Numbered from the stretch's first letter, positions 1 to 5,755 are shown. The stretch: DNA of 5,755 bases from Gammaproteobacteria bacterium (GCA_024638545.1 JAHEKD010000034.1:628-6382), one strand, 5' to 3'. The notes: generated from the sequence alone by a model not told the origin. Translations and numbers: made by a program.

Positions 1-674
1 GCCACAGGCGGCTGAACAAACCTCAGATGACCTGTTTTAATCCAGACTTTGGCGCCATTTGGACCCGCTTTTGCATTCAGATTGCCACCTGCCGGAGTAC
101 GTAACCATGAGTGTCTCCTGAGCGTATCGCCGCTGTCTTCAAAATCACCGTCTAAAACCAGAACCTCTCCACCACCGGGTAATTGGAGCTTTATCAAGGC
201 ACCCGGCTCCCAAAATTCCATTGAGACATCCTCACGTTCATCGTGGTGCAGGGTTGTAACGGTGACGCCTGGCCGCTCTGGATCTTTTATGCTGACCGCG
301 TTGTTCATGTCCAAACGAACCTGCTTGCGATCTTCAGGATCAAACTGCCAGAGTTTTACGAATATTATGCAACCAGGTTTAGATCCGGGTGTATGACTGG
401 ATTGCGGGGGATTGCGAATGTATGAGCCCGCCGGGAAGTCGCCATGCTCGTCCTGGAAGACGCCTTCCAGAACTACAAACTCCTCACCACCTGTGTGTAC
501 ATGAGGTGAAAAATGGCTATCCGGATCAAACCTTACAATTGTGGTTGCACGTGCGACTTCATCGCCGATTCGATCCAGCATTCGCCTTGAAACACCGGCC
601 ATCGGAGATGACAGCCATTCAAGCTGCTCACTGTGAACGACGACGCGCTTAGAAAAATCAGCATTTATTTCCAT
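1..674 (-). CDS. ChrR-type cupin protein, two cupin halves, 3' end cut by window edge
   Basis: An open frame runs on the minus strand from ATG at 674 to the left edge without a stop, giving 224 full residues plus a GCN (Ala) start of the next codon. From memory, family members are about this long, so only the last residue(s) and stop are missing. The N-terminal half (about 30-110) carries a cupin metal site: His58, His60, Glu64 and His94. This spacing equals that of the cupin zinc ligands I recall for Rhodobacter ChrR (His141, His143, Glu147, His177). A second, degenerate half (about 130-216) repeats the fold (G-G-G-E near 167-170, G-D-F near 176-178) but lacks the HxH pair. The N-terminal zinc-binding anti-sigma domain of true ChrR is absent, so an anti-sigma role is not supported. 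A metal-binding cytosolic sensor or enzyme is possible; the function is unknown. It is divergent from the MDR-MLE operon. Family call is firm, role is not. Confidence 0.88.
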   Translation of the reverse strand, partial: MEINADFSKRVVVHSEQLEWLSSPMAGVSRRMLDRIGDEVARATTIVRFDPDSHFSPHVHTGGEEFVVLEGVFQDEHGDFPAGSYIRNPPQSSHTPGSKPGCIIFVKLWQFDPEDRKQVRLDMNNAVSIKDPERPGVTVTTLHHDEREDVSMEFWEPGALIKLQLPGGGEVLVLDGDFEDSGDTLRRHSWLRTPAGGNLNAKAGPNGAKVWIKTGHLRFVQPPV

Positions 675-968
675 AATCCACCCTCCGGCTTAATTTCATT
701 TTACGGCTGCTTCGCAATAGGTCATTTAAACCGGCAAAACAGACCCCATACTAACAACGAATACCCCGGCGTCGCATTCGCTGGCAATGTACAGGTGCTT
801 TAATTTTAACAAATTTTATTATTGCGGTGCCTGTGACTACTTTTAAAAAAGTGTGCACATAAATTCATCGTTTCGAAGCACGCACGGGCTGGTATTAAAC
901 CATAAAGAGTACGGGTAGAAATATAAAAGTCATTGCCGAAATTCCTGTTTCACGGATAGAATCAAGAC
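675..968. promoter_or_regulatory. Divergent intergenic region between cupin gene and MDR-MLE operon
   Basis: These 294 bases must hold the promoters for the leftward cupin gene and the rightward operon. There is a strongly AT-rich core at 801-821. An 8-base perfect palindrome TGTGCACA at 852-859 could be an operator half or a chance match. TTAACA at 806-811 resembles a -35 box but has no -10 box at proper spacing. TATAAA at 922-927 resembles a -10 box but has no -35 box. I therefore do not assign promoters. No small ORF with a convincing ribosome binding site was seen, and no regulator gene is in the window. Confidence 0.4.
680..686 (-). promoter_or_regulatory. Shine-Dalgarno site of the cupin gene
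   Basis: On the minus strand GGAGGGT lies just upstream of the ATG at 674, leaving a spacer of five to six bases. It is a strong ribosome binding site and fixes the start codon. The protein begun there opens with a family-like N-terminus ([10 protein letters not shown]). Confidence 0.75.
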
Positions 969-2078
969 ATGAATACACACATTGCTGAGACAATGGCGGC
1001 CGTATTATTAAACGGCCATGGCGGACTCGACAAACTCGAATATGTTGAAAATTATCCGACCCCTGTACCCGCTAGAGGCGAGGTGCTCATAGAGGTCGGC
1101 GCTTGCGGACTTAATAATACTGACATCAACACTCGCACCGCCTGGTATTCGAAAAAGGTCACTGAAGGCATCACCGATGAAGGTGGTAAAGCCGGTTTCG
1201 GTGATGTCGATGAAACCCGGGCCAGTTGGGGAAACGCCAGCTTAACCTTCCCGCGCATACAGGGAGCCGATGTAGCCGGACGAATCGTTGCTATTGGCCG
1301 TGGCGTTGCGAAAAGTCGAATCGGTGAAAGAGTGATTATTGATCCATGGCTTTTAGGTTATGGTGACTGGTGCAACCCCAATCAGTCGGGCTTTTTCGGC
1401 TCGGAATGTGATGGTGGCTACGCCCAGTATACAAAGGTCCGCAGCGAAAATGCGCTGAAAATAGAATCAGAATATTCAGATGCGCAGCTTGCCACCTTCC
1501 CGTGTGCTTATACTACCGCCGAAAACCTGATCGCACGAACAAACTTAAGGCCGGGCGAAAGCGCTGTTATCAGCGGCGCGTCCGGTGGGGTAGGCAGTGC
1601 CGCAATTCAATTGTGCAAACATCGGGGGGCATCCATTATCGCCATAGCTTCTGCCGGTAAGGCTGATGGCCTGCTTAAGCTGGGCGTTTCGAAAGTCATT
1701 GACAGAAATGAAGCGTTTCTGGAAGACGCTATCGTTGATGCCGCAAACGGCCAGGTTGATGTTGCGCTTGATGTGGTTGGCGGCACGATGTTTATGCCTC
1801 TAATAAAGGCGCTTCGACAGGGAGGCCGCTATTCCAGTTCCGGCGCCATTGCCGGACCGTGCGTTGAATTTGATTTAAGGCAGCTGATTTACAAGGACTT
1901 ACAGATGACCGGTGCAACTATAGTCCCGCCGGGTACAATGACCCGCCTGGTCAGGCTCATCGAGAACAGTAAACTCAAACCCATGCTGGCGTTAAGTTTC
2001 CCGCTGGAGGAGCTTGCCAAAGCGCAGCAAGTGTTTATGACCAAAAAGCACACCGGCAATATCGTGGTGACGTTATGA
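969..2078 (+). CDS. MDR-superfamily oxidoreductase, quinone-oxidoreductase-like, zinc-independent
   Basis: This 369-residue protein is a medium-chain dehydrogenase/reductase. The N-terminal GroES-like domain (about 9-160) includes the P-R-I-Q-G-A-D-V-A-G motif at 95-104. A Rossmann domain (about 170-310) carries the nucleotide loop G-A-S-G-G-V-G at 203-209, and the chain closes with T-G-N-I-V-V-T-L. The position of the catalytic-zinc Cys of alcohol dehydrogenases (C-G-V-C-x-T-D) is Asn49 here (A-C-G-L-N-N-T-D), and the four-Cys structural zinc lobe is absent. It is thus probably an NAD(P)H-dependent, zinc-free enzyme of the quinone oxidoreductase or enoyl reductase type. Residues about 56-93 form a Gly/Asp/Glu-rich insertion compared with E. 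coli QorA. The ATG at 969 has a weak GGATAG (954-959) nine bases upstream; Met9 at 993 is an alternative start matching the usual N-terminus. Its stop overlaps the next gene by ATGA. Substrate unknown. Confidence 0.93.
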   Translation: MNTHIAETMAAVLLNGHGGLDKLEYVENYPTPVPARGEVLIEVGACGLNNTDINTRTAWYSKKVTEGITDEGGKAGFGDVDETRASWGNASLTFPRIQGADVAGRIVAIGRGVAKSRIGERVIIDPWLLGYGDWCNPNQSGFFGSECDGGYAQYTKVRSENALKIESEYSDAQLATFPCAYTTAENLIARTNLRPGESAVISGASGGVGSAAIQLCKHRGASIIAIASAGKADGLLKLGVSKVIDRNEAFLEDAIVDAANGQVDVALDVVGGTMFMPLIKALRQGGRYSSSGAIAGPCVEFDLRQLIYKDLQMTGATIVPPGTMTRLVRLIENSKLKPMLALSFPLEELAKAQQVFMTKKHTGNIVVTL

Positions 2079-3178
2079 GAATTTCCAAAATTTCGGTTTT
2101 TAAAAAAGATTTACCCTACGTCAACGGTACCTATGCTTGGGGACGCGGTCACGCCATATCAATCGCTTCGACCAGTGTTGTTGTCATTGACACTGTTGCG
2201 GGGATAAGCGGCTGCGGGGAATTTTGCCCTTGTGGCGATAATTATATGGCGGCGCACAGCGAGGGCGTTCAGGCCGCTGCTATCATTCTCTGCAAATTCC
2301 TATTAGGAGAAGACCCGAGACAAACCGCCCGTATTGAGCAGATAATGGATCATGCCATACAGGGGCATGGATATGCCAAAGCGCCATTTGACGCGGCCTG
2401 CTGGGATATTCTTGGCAAAGTCACCGGACAACCCGTCTGGATGCTGCTGGGCGGCAAACTCACCGACGGGGCACCACTGTACATGGTCGCACCACAGCGA
2501 CCCCCTGAAGAAATGTTAGCTGAGATGAATAATCTACGCGATAAGGGGTATCGTGACTTTCAGATAAAGGTGGGTGCAGACTGGTCAACAGACATCGAGC
2601 GGATAATACAAACTGTTCCCAACCTGTTGGCGGGCGAAAGAGCCTTCGCCGATGCCAATCAGGGTTGGCGTGTTGATGAAGCACTGCGAGTGGGCCGTGC
2701 CACCAGGCATCTTGACTATTACATGGAGCAACCCTGCCACAGCTATGATGAATGCCTGCAGGTAAGGCGGCGCATTGATCTGCCAATGAAGCTTGATGAA
2801 TGCGTCACTGACATCAAGGTCGCTCAAAAAGTGGTCGCAGACAAAGCCGCTGAAGTAGTTTGTTTAAAGATTTCCAAGCAGGGCGGCCTGATTAAATCAC
2901 GCAAGCTGCGGGATTTTCTCGTCGATAATCGAATTCCTATTGTGGCAGAAGACACGTGGGGAGGTGAGATCGTCACCGCCACGCTGGCCCATTTTGCAGC
3001 CTCGACACCGGAGGAGTTCCTGATTAATTCAACCGATTTGCACAACTACGTCATCGGCACGACCGCCACACCGCCGCCGCTGACAAAGGACGGCAGGCTC
3101 TATGCCCCGAATGCGCCGGGACTGGGGGTTGAACCGGATTTTGAGTCACTTGGCGATCCAGTCGCCGTGCACGAGTAG
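2075..3178 (+). CDS. Enolase-superfamily enzyme, mandelate racemase/muconate lactonizing family (MLE subgroup)
   Basis: The 367-residue protein has an N-terminal capping domain (about 1-125) and a TIM-barrel domain (about 130-330). Magnesium ligands are Asp193 (A-D-A-N), Glu218 (M-E-Q-P) and Asp241 (L-D-E). Candidate acid/base lysines are Lys165 at the end of strand 2 (F-Q-I-K-V-G) and Lys265 at the end of strand 6 (L-K-I-S-K-Q-G-G), the arrangement of MLE-subgroup racemases, epimerases, dehydratases and cycloisomerases. The first Lys of the usual KxK motif is Gln163. The motif E-D-T-W-G-G at 292-297 resembles hydroxyproline-betaine epimerase and cis-3-hydroxyproline dehydratase as I recall them, but identity to either is not shown. 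ATG overlaps the MDR stop (ATGA), with GGTGA (2066-2070) four bases upstream, so translation is coupled. The enzyme abstracts a proton alpha to a carboxylate and is cytosolic. Substrate and reaction cannot be named. Confidence 0.93.
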   Translation: MRISKISVFKKDLPYVNGTYAWGRGHAISIASTSVVVIDTVAGISGCGEFCPCGDNYMAAHSEGVQAAAIILCKFLLGEDPRQTARIEQIMDHAIQGHGYAKAPFDAACWDILGKVTGQPVWMLLGGKLTDGAPLYMVAPQRPPEEMLAEMNNLRDKGYRDFQIKVGADWSTDIERIIQTVPNLLAGERAFADANQGWRVDEALRVGRATRHLDYYMEQPCHSYDECLQVRRRIDLPMKLDECVTDIKVAQKVVADKAAEVVCLKISKQGGLIKSRKLRDFLVDNRIPIVAEDTWGGEIVTATLAHFAASTPEEFLINSTDLHNYVIGTTATPPPLTKDGRLYAPNAPGLGVEPDFESLGDPVAVHE

Positions 3179-3418
3179 CTGAATTCAGCATCACTTGCGT
3201 ACGAATCAAGCTGCTGATCTGTTCAGGCAGTACAAACAAAACCATTTCAAAGACGTAATCAAAACCACACCATACTGGCAGACCCTGAAGGCTCGAAACC
3301 GATAACCGCTCAACTATGCAAAAATCTACCCGTCGGGGTGTCTATGGGAATGACGCTATTTACAGAAACCAAAATCGCTGCAATAAGACCAGTTAACATA
3401 TGGGGTGTGTTTCGAAAT
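3179..3418. other. Intergenic gap between convergent MLE and purC genes
   Basis: These 240 bases separate the ends of two convergent transcription units. A perfect 12-base palindrome, GCTGAATTCAGC, spans 3178-3189 and includes the last base of the MLE stop codon. TCAGCA (3185-3190) can also pair with TGCTGA (3212-3217). Neither hairpin is followed by a T-tract, so I do not call an intrinsic terminator in either direction. I saw no gene here. Confidence 0.5.
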
Positions 3419-4459
3419 TCAGGCGATTGACAGTAAGACACTTTGAATCGACTCTGTCTTAGGCACATCAAACTTTGTACCAGTCATCTTTTCGTAAAGT
3501 TCAATATATTTTTCACTGGCACTGATTCGGATCTCATCGGTCATATACTTTGACGGGTCCTCATCGCTGTCAACGTCATATCCCGCGTCGACAACCATCT
3601 GCCGAACAAATTCTTTGTCCAGTGATTCGGGTTCCAGGCCTCTTTCAAATCGTGTTTTATAACTTTGCTTGATCCAGTATCGAGAGGAATCTGGCGTGTG
3701 CACTTCATCGACCAATATTAACTCGCCGTCCTGGTCAACGCCCATCTCATACTTGGTATCAACCAATATCAACCCCTGCTTTTTGGCAATTTTCTGTCCG
3801 AAAGCAAATAATTTCAGCGCAGTTTTTTCAATTTTATGCCAGATCTCCTCCTCATTCAGGCACATCAGTTCACAATATGGTTTGAGTATACCCTGGTCAA
3901 TTATCTGCTCTGCAGAGATACCCCGGTCGTGCCCACGGTCGGGCTTGGTCGTTGGTGTGAGTATGATATTGTCAAATTTCTGATTCTTTTTCATGCCTTC
4001 CGGCATCTCTATCCCGCAGATCATTCGATCCAGATTTTCATAAGCATACCAGGAGGAGGTTGTGGTTGTGCCCGTTAAATAGCCTCTGACTATCACCTCA
4101 ATGGGTATTATGGTCGCATCTTTGACGACTGAAATATTAGGATGAGGCGTTGAAATAAGATGATGATTTATATCGATTTTCTCCAGTTGATTAAACCACC
4201 AGGCAGCAATCTGGTTGAGAATCATTCCCTTATAGGGGATGGTGCCGAGGATAAAATCAAATGCGCTGACTCTATCTGAAACAACAATAACCCTGCTATT
4301 GTTAATGATAAAACTATCCCTGACTTTCCCATGCTGGGAAATCTCAGCTTCATCAAATTCAACCTTGTCAACTGTCTGAGTTAACGCCGACCTGATTTGC
4401 TCTTCAGACACTGTCATCTTAACTACGTCTGCTATCGCCCTAACCGCACTGAGGTTCAT
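3419..4459 (-). CDS. purC: Phosphoribosylaminoimidazole-succinocarboxamide synthase (SAICAR synthetase), long form
   Basis: PurC joins CAIR and L-aspartate, with ATP hydrolysis, to give SAICAR in cytosolic de novo purine synthesis. Seen here are G-K-V-R-D (44-48) in the nucleotide-binding lobe, the first family signature I-E-V-I-V-R-G-Y-L-T-G (120-130), the second L-V-D-T-K-Y-E-M-G (232-240, with Met where Phe is usual) and the substrate loop D-E-V-H-T-P-D-S-S-R-Y-W (251-262). At 346 residues it is well above the roughly 240 of E. coli PurC and nearer the long class that includes the yeast enzyme; the extra length is mainly C-terminal and in a T-T-T-T-S-S insert after the first signature. The ATG at 4459 overlaps the upstream redoxin gene by 20 bases and has a good GGAAGG site. 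Met15 (ATG at 4417) fits the usual family N-terminus better but has no ribosome binding site. The gene is cotranscribed with the redoxin gene. Very confident call. Confidence 0.97.
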   Translation of the reverse strand: MNLSAVRAIADVVKMTVSEEQIRSALTQTVDKVEFDEAEISQHGKVRDSFIINNSRVIVVSDRVSAFDFILGTIPYKGMILNQIAAWWFNQLEKIDINHHLISTPHPNISVVKDATIIPIEVIVRGYLTGTTTTSSWYAYENLDRMICGIEMPEGMKKNQKFDNIILTPTTKPDRGHDRGISAEQIIDQGILKPYCELMCLNEEEIWHKIEKTALKLFAFGQKIAKKQGLILVDTKYEMGVDQDGELILVDEVHTPDSSRYWIKQSYKTRFERGLEPESLDKEFVRQMVVDAGYDVDSDEDPSKYMTDEIRISASEKYIELYEKMTGTKFDVPKTESIQSVLLSIA

Positions 4460-5024
4460 TACCGGCCTTCCACTTTATACTACAACCCACACTGGCTGTT
4501 TGATTTTGCTCAATTGTTTGCCCATTAATCATGTTTTTTACGGCTTTATCAAGGTCATAGCCCGTCACTGGCTGGCCATTAGCCGGCCTTGCCGAATCAA
4601 ACTGTCCACGATAAACAAGTTCATGACTTGAATTAAATAAATAGAAATCAGGCGTGCACGCTGCTTTGTAAGCCTTGGCAACCTGCTGTGTCTCATCATA
4701 AAGATAAGGGAATTTGAATGTATACTTGTGCGCGAATTCAGTCATTTTTTCAGGCGCATCTGCCGGATAGTGATCGATATCATTACTGTTAATTGCGAAC
4801 AGGTTGACGCCATTTTGCTGCCATTTTACCGCCATTTCGGCGAGTTTCGACGCAATTAATACGACATACGGGCAATGATTGCATATAAAGGCAACCATGA
4901 CGGCCTGATTCTGATAATCAGACAGGCTCACCTTCGATGCCCCGGCCTGTTTATTCATGTTGGGTAGTTCGAAGGCAGGTGCCCGCGTACCCAGTGCAAG
5001 CATGGTGGATGGAGTTTCAGCCAT
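4440..5024 (-). CDS. Thioredoxin-fold redoxin (AhpC/TSA-like) with CNHC active site
   Basis: The 194-residue protein has a thioredoxin fold of the redoxin type. Its N-terminal segment G-T-R-A-P-A-F-E-L-P (12-21) is the usual peroxiredoxin/TlpA-like entry strand. A CxxC pair follows in F-I-C-N-H-C-P-Y-V (Cys48, Cys51), and the cis-proline loop is T-P-D (124-126). The block G-Q-F-D-S-A-R-P-A-N-G (140-150) and the tail S-V-G-C-S-I-K-W-K (178-186) are typical of a widespread, mostly uncharacterised thioredoxin family protein. Two further cysteines, Cys181 and Cys193, are near the C-terminus. No signal peptide or membrane segment is seen, so it is probably a cytosolic thiol-disulfide oxidoreductase or peroxidase-like protein; the partner is unknown. 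The start at 5024 has GGAA at 5034-5031 upstream. It is the first gene of a two-gene unit with purC, overlapping it by 20 bases. Confidence 0.92.
   Translation of the reverse strand: MAETPSTMLALGTRAPAFELPNMNKQAGASKVSLSDYQNQAVMVAFICNHCPYVVLIASKLAEMAVKWQQNGVNLFAINSNDIDHYPADAPEKMTEFAHKYTFKFPYLYDETQQVAKAYKAACTPDFYLFNSSHELVYRGQFDSARPANGQPVTGYDLDKAVKNMINGQTIEQNQTASVGCSIKWKAGNEPQCG
4466..4471 (-). promoter_or_regulatory. Shine-Dalgarno site of purC inside the upstream redoxin gene
   Basis: GGAAGG on the minus strand sits six bases before the ATG at 4459 and lies within the last codons of the redoxin gene. It favours the upstream start over Met15 (ATG at 4417), which has no such site, and suggests coupled translation of the two genes. 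Confidence 0.55.
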
Positions 5025-5057
5025 TCATTTTTCCATTAATCATCAAAAGGGAAGTGT

Positions 5058-5086
5058 ATTCTACAGAGCTTGCGATCACATAACTA
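5058..5086 (-). promoter_or_regulatory. Candidate sigma70 promoter for the redoxin-purC unit
   Basis: On the minus strand TAGAAT (5063-5058) matches the -10 consensus at five of six bases. TAGTTA (5086-5081) is a weak -35 box (three of six) at 17-base spacing. Transcription would start near 5051, about 27 bases before the ATG at 5024. The position is right, but the weak -35 box keeps this tentative. Confidence 0.35.
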
Positions 5087-5260
5087 TTAAAATTTATTTC
5101 TATTTCCTGCCTTTCGTTTACTTGATAATCCACAGGCTCGAGAATTGAAAATTAGGTAATATGACAAATATCGGACTCGTCATCTTTTCAGATCCGATCG
5201 CTGCTAATGTTAATTTCTATACAGGGCAGTGAATAATCTTTACTTACTGCGTTCTGACGT

Positions 5261-5279
5261 TTAACCCGCATTTCTCACC
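5261..5279 (+). repeat. Left terminal inverted repeat, 19 bases
   Basis: TTAACCCGCATTTCTCACC is the exact reverse complement of the copy at 5463-5481. A perfect 19-base inverted match within about 220 bases is not expected by chance. Confidence 0.9.
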
Positions 5280-5335
5280 GGACTTCGTCGCGAGACGGTT
5301 AAAGGATGCGTCCTGTATGGGTTTGACGACCAAAG

Positions 5336-5367
5336 GCCGGCATTATGTTATCAGCATATGTGCCGGC
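5336..5367. other. Stem-loop inside the inverted-repeat element
   Basis: GCCGGCA (5336-5342) pairs with TGCCGGC (5361-5367). The stem continues as TATG (5344-5347) with CATA (5355-5358) around a seven-base loop, with a T-G wobble (5343/5360) and one bulged base (5359). It has no T-tract after it, so it is structure within the element rather than a terminator. Confidence 0.55.
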
Positions 5368-5462
5368 ACAAGGGCCCGCGGGCATCTTTGACACTATGTC
5401 GAGGACCCTGACCGAGTAAAATGCCCACAGGGCGTGGCAAGGGACCGTCGCAGTAGTAGGGT

Positions 5463-5481
5463 GGTGAGAAATGCGGGTTAA
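5463..5481 (-). repeat. Right terminal inverted repeat, 19 bases
   Basis: GGTGAGAAATGCGGGTTAA pairs perfectly with 5261-5279. The neighbouring bases (5462 against 5280, 5482 against 5260) do not pair, which defines the arm precisely. Confidence 0.9.
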
Positions 5482-5616
5482 GGATAATTTACTCAAGCGA
5501 CTGTGGATAAGCCTGTTGGATTAAAGTAAAGAAATCAGTACACATGCCGGAAGTGTTAATGATGCCTGGTCGGCAAGAGGCCTGCTGAAGCGCAGCATTT
5601 TATGATGCTTGATACT

Positions 5617-5755
5617 TCACCGGATCACCGGCAATACCGGGCTGGCGCGCAAGGATAACAGACTGGCTCCGTCTTCGGTGATAACAATATTTTCCTCATG
5701 GACCATCTGTTTACCTGGTGCAAAACTCATTGCAGGTTCCAGCGTCAACACCATA
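5617..5755 (-). CDS. M24 family metallopeptidase (Xaa-Pro peptidase/creatinase-like), C-terminal fragment
   Basis: A minus-strand frame enters from the right edge and ends with TGA at 5619-5617, giving 45 visible residues. The fragment has the two last metal-ligand glutamates of the pita-bread fold: Glu6 in L-T-L-E-P (equivalent to Glu383 of E. coli aminopeptidase P) and Glu20 in V-H-E-E-N-I-V-I-T (equivalent to Glu406). The residue after L-E-P is Ala where Gly is usual. The ending, with E-D-G-A-S-L-L-S and P-V-L-P-V-I, is typical of the Xaa-Pro dipeptidase/creatinase/ectoine-hydrolase branch. The N-terminal domain and the other metal ligands lie outside the window, so neither the substrate nor activity can be judged. 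Methionine aminopeptidase is less likely given the M-V-H-E-E motif. Confidence 0.85.
   Translation of the reverse strand, partial: MVLTLEPAMSFAPGKQMVHEENIVITEDGASLLSLRASPVLPVIR

Larger units (their letters stand above)
5261..5481. mobile_element. 221-base element with perfect 19-base terminal inverted repeats (MITE-like or deleted IS)
   Basis: TTAACCCGCATTTCTCACC at 5261-5279 is exactly the reverse complement of 5463-5481. The match stops sharply outside both ends, as expected of transposon termini. Just inside, the arms stay loosely similar (GCGA and CGGT blocks on both sides). The 183-base interior has no long ORF in any frame and no transposase motif I recognise. It contains several hairpins: 5336-5367, a 10-base palindrome GCCCGCGGGC at 5374-5383, and GCCC-aca-GGGC at 5423-5433. 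This suits a non-autonomous MITE or a solo internal-deletion derivative of an insertion sequence. No exact target duplication abuts the ends. A non-mobile structured intergenic repeat is the alternative. I cannot assign an IS family. Confidence 0.6.
5025..5616. other. Gene-free region between redoxin-purC unit and M24 peptidase gene
   Basis: These 592 bases contain the redoxin promoter candidate, the inverted-repeat element at 5261-5481, and otherwise nothing I can assign to a gene. A 23-codon ORF at 5161-5232 on the plus strand has a weak AGG upstream and no recognisable sequence. A perfect DnaA-box nonamer (TGTGGATAA, 5502-5510) and a one-mismatch copy in the opposite orientation (TAATCCACA, 5126-5134) are present. 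Just past the M24 stop, TGCTG (5583-5587)/CAGCA (5593-5597) and AGCAT (5594-5598)/ATGCT (5605-5609) form two short, mutually exclusive hairpins. On the minus strand neither is followed by a T-tract, so no terminator is called. Confidence 0.5.

Noticed and set aside
49..652. Plus-strand open frames across the left end
   Set aside because: They are antisense to the cupin gene, whose minus-strand frame shows clear family motifs and a strong ribosome binding site.
2460..3245. Minus-strand frames of 64-108 residues across the MLE gene
   Set aside because: They are shadows of the MLE coding frame, with no motifs or ribosome binding sites.
3669..4078. Plus-strand frames opposite purC
   Set aside because: They are antisense to a gene with full PurC signatures and have no family resemblance.
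5064..5080. CRP-like operator upstream of the redoxin gene (TGTGATCGCA on the minus strand)
   Set aside because: Only one half-site is present; the second half (TCACA at proper spacing) is missing.
5258..5481. Integron attC site
   Set aside because: GTTTAAC at 5259-5265 fits one core, but the partner core GTTRRRY is not met at the right end and the length and arm structure do not fit an attC.
5299..5496. 65-residue minus-strand frame spanning the inverted-repeat element
   Set aside because: It starts outside the element, reads through the right arm and the hairpins, and shows no transposase motif or other recognisable sequence.
5583..5609. Intrinsic terminator of the M24 peptidase gene
   Set aside because: The short hairpins have no T-tract on the minus strand; the only TTTT follows on the plus strand, where no gene needs it.
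1..5755. CRISPR array, tRNA, rRNA, toxin-antitoxin or defence module
   Set aside because: I saw no regularly spaced direct repeats, no tRNA-like cloverleaf and no defence-protein motifs on either strand.

Overview
The window looks like an ordinary chromosomal stretch from a proteobacterium of moderate GC content. The gene families (ChrR-type cupin, quinone-oxidoreductase-like MDR protein, muconate-lactonizing-enzyme family protein, long-form PurC, a CxxC thioredoxin-fold protein, an M24 peptidase) fit an environmental, possibly marine, gamma- or alphaproteobacterium. The sequence alone does not fix the taxon.

Layout, left to right. (1) 1-674, minus strand: a two-half cupin protein of ChrR type, complete except for its last residue(s) and stop, which lie off the left edge. 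(2) 675-968: divergent intergenic region with an AT-rich core and a small palindrome. (3) 969-3178, plus strand: a two-gene operon in which a zinc-independent MDR oxidoreductase overlaps, by ATGA, an enolase-superfamily enzyme of the MLE subgroup. (4) 3179-3418: gene-free gap between convergent units. (5) 5024-3419, minus strand: a thioredoxin-fold (redoxin) gene followed by purC, overlapping by 20 bases. (6) 5025-5616: gene-free region holding a 221-base element bounded by perfect 19-base inverted repeats, probably a MITE or an internally deleted insertion sequence. (7) 5617-5755, minus strand: the C-terminal end of an M24 (Xaa-Pro peptidase/creatinase-like) protein running off the right edge.

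How they fit together: the MDR and MLE genes are translationally coupled and very probably act in one catabolic pathway. The substrate cannot be read from the sequence; the relatives that come to mind include hydroxyproline or hydroxyproline-betaine enzymes. PurC is purine-biosynthesis housekeeping, and its coupling to the redoxin gene says little about function. I found no CRISPR array, tRNA, rRNA, phage or defence module. The least explained object is the inverted-repeat element at 5261-5481. The MDR-MLE pair is the best candidate for undescribed enzymology.
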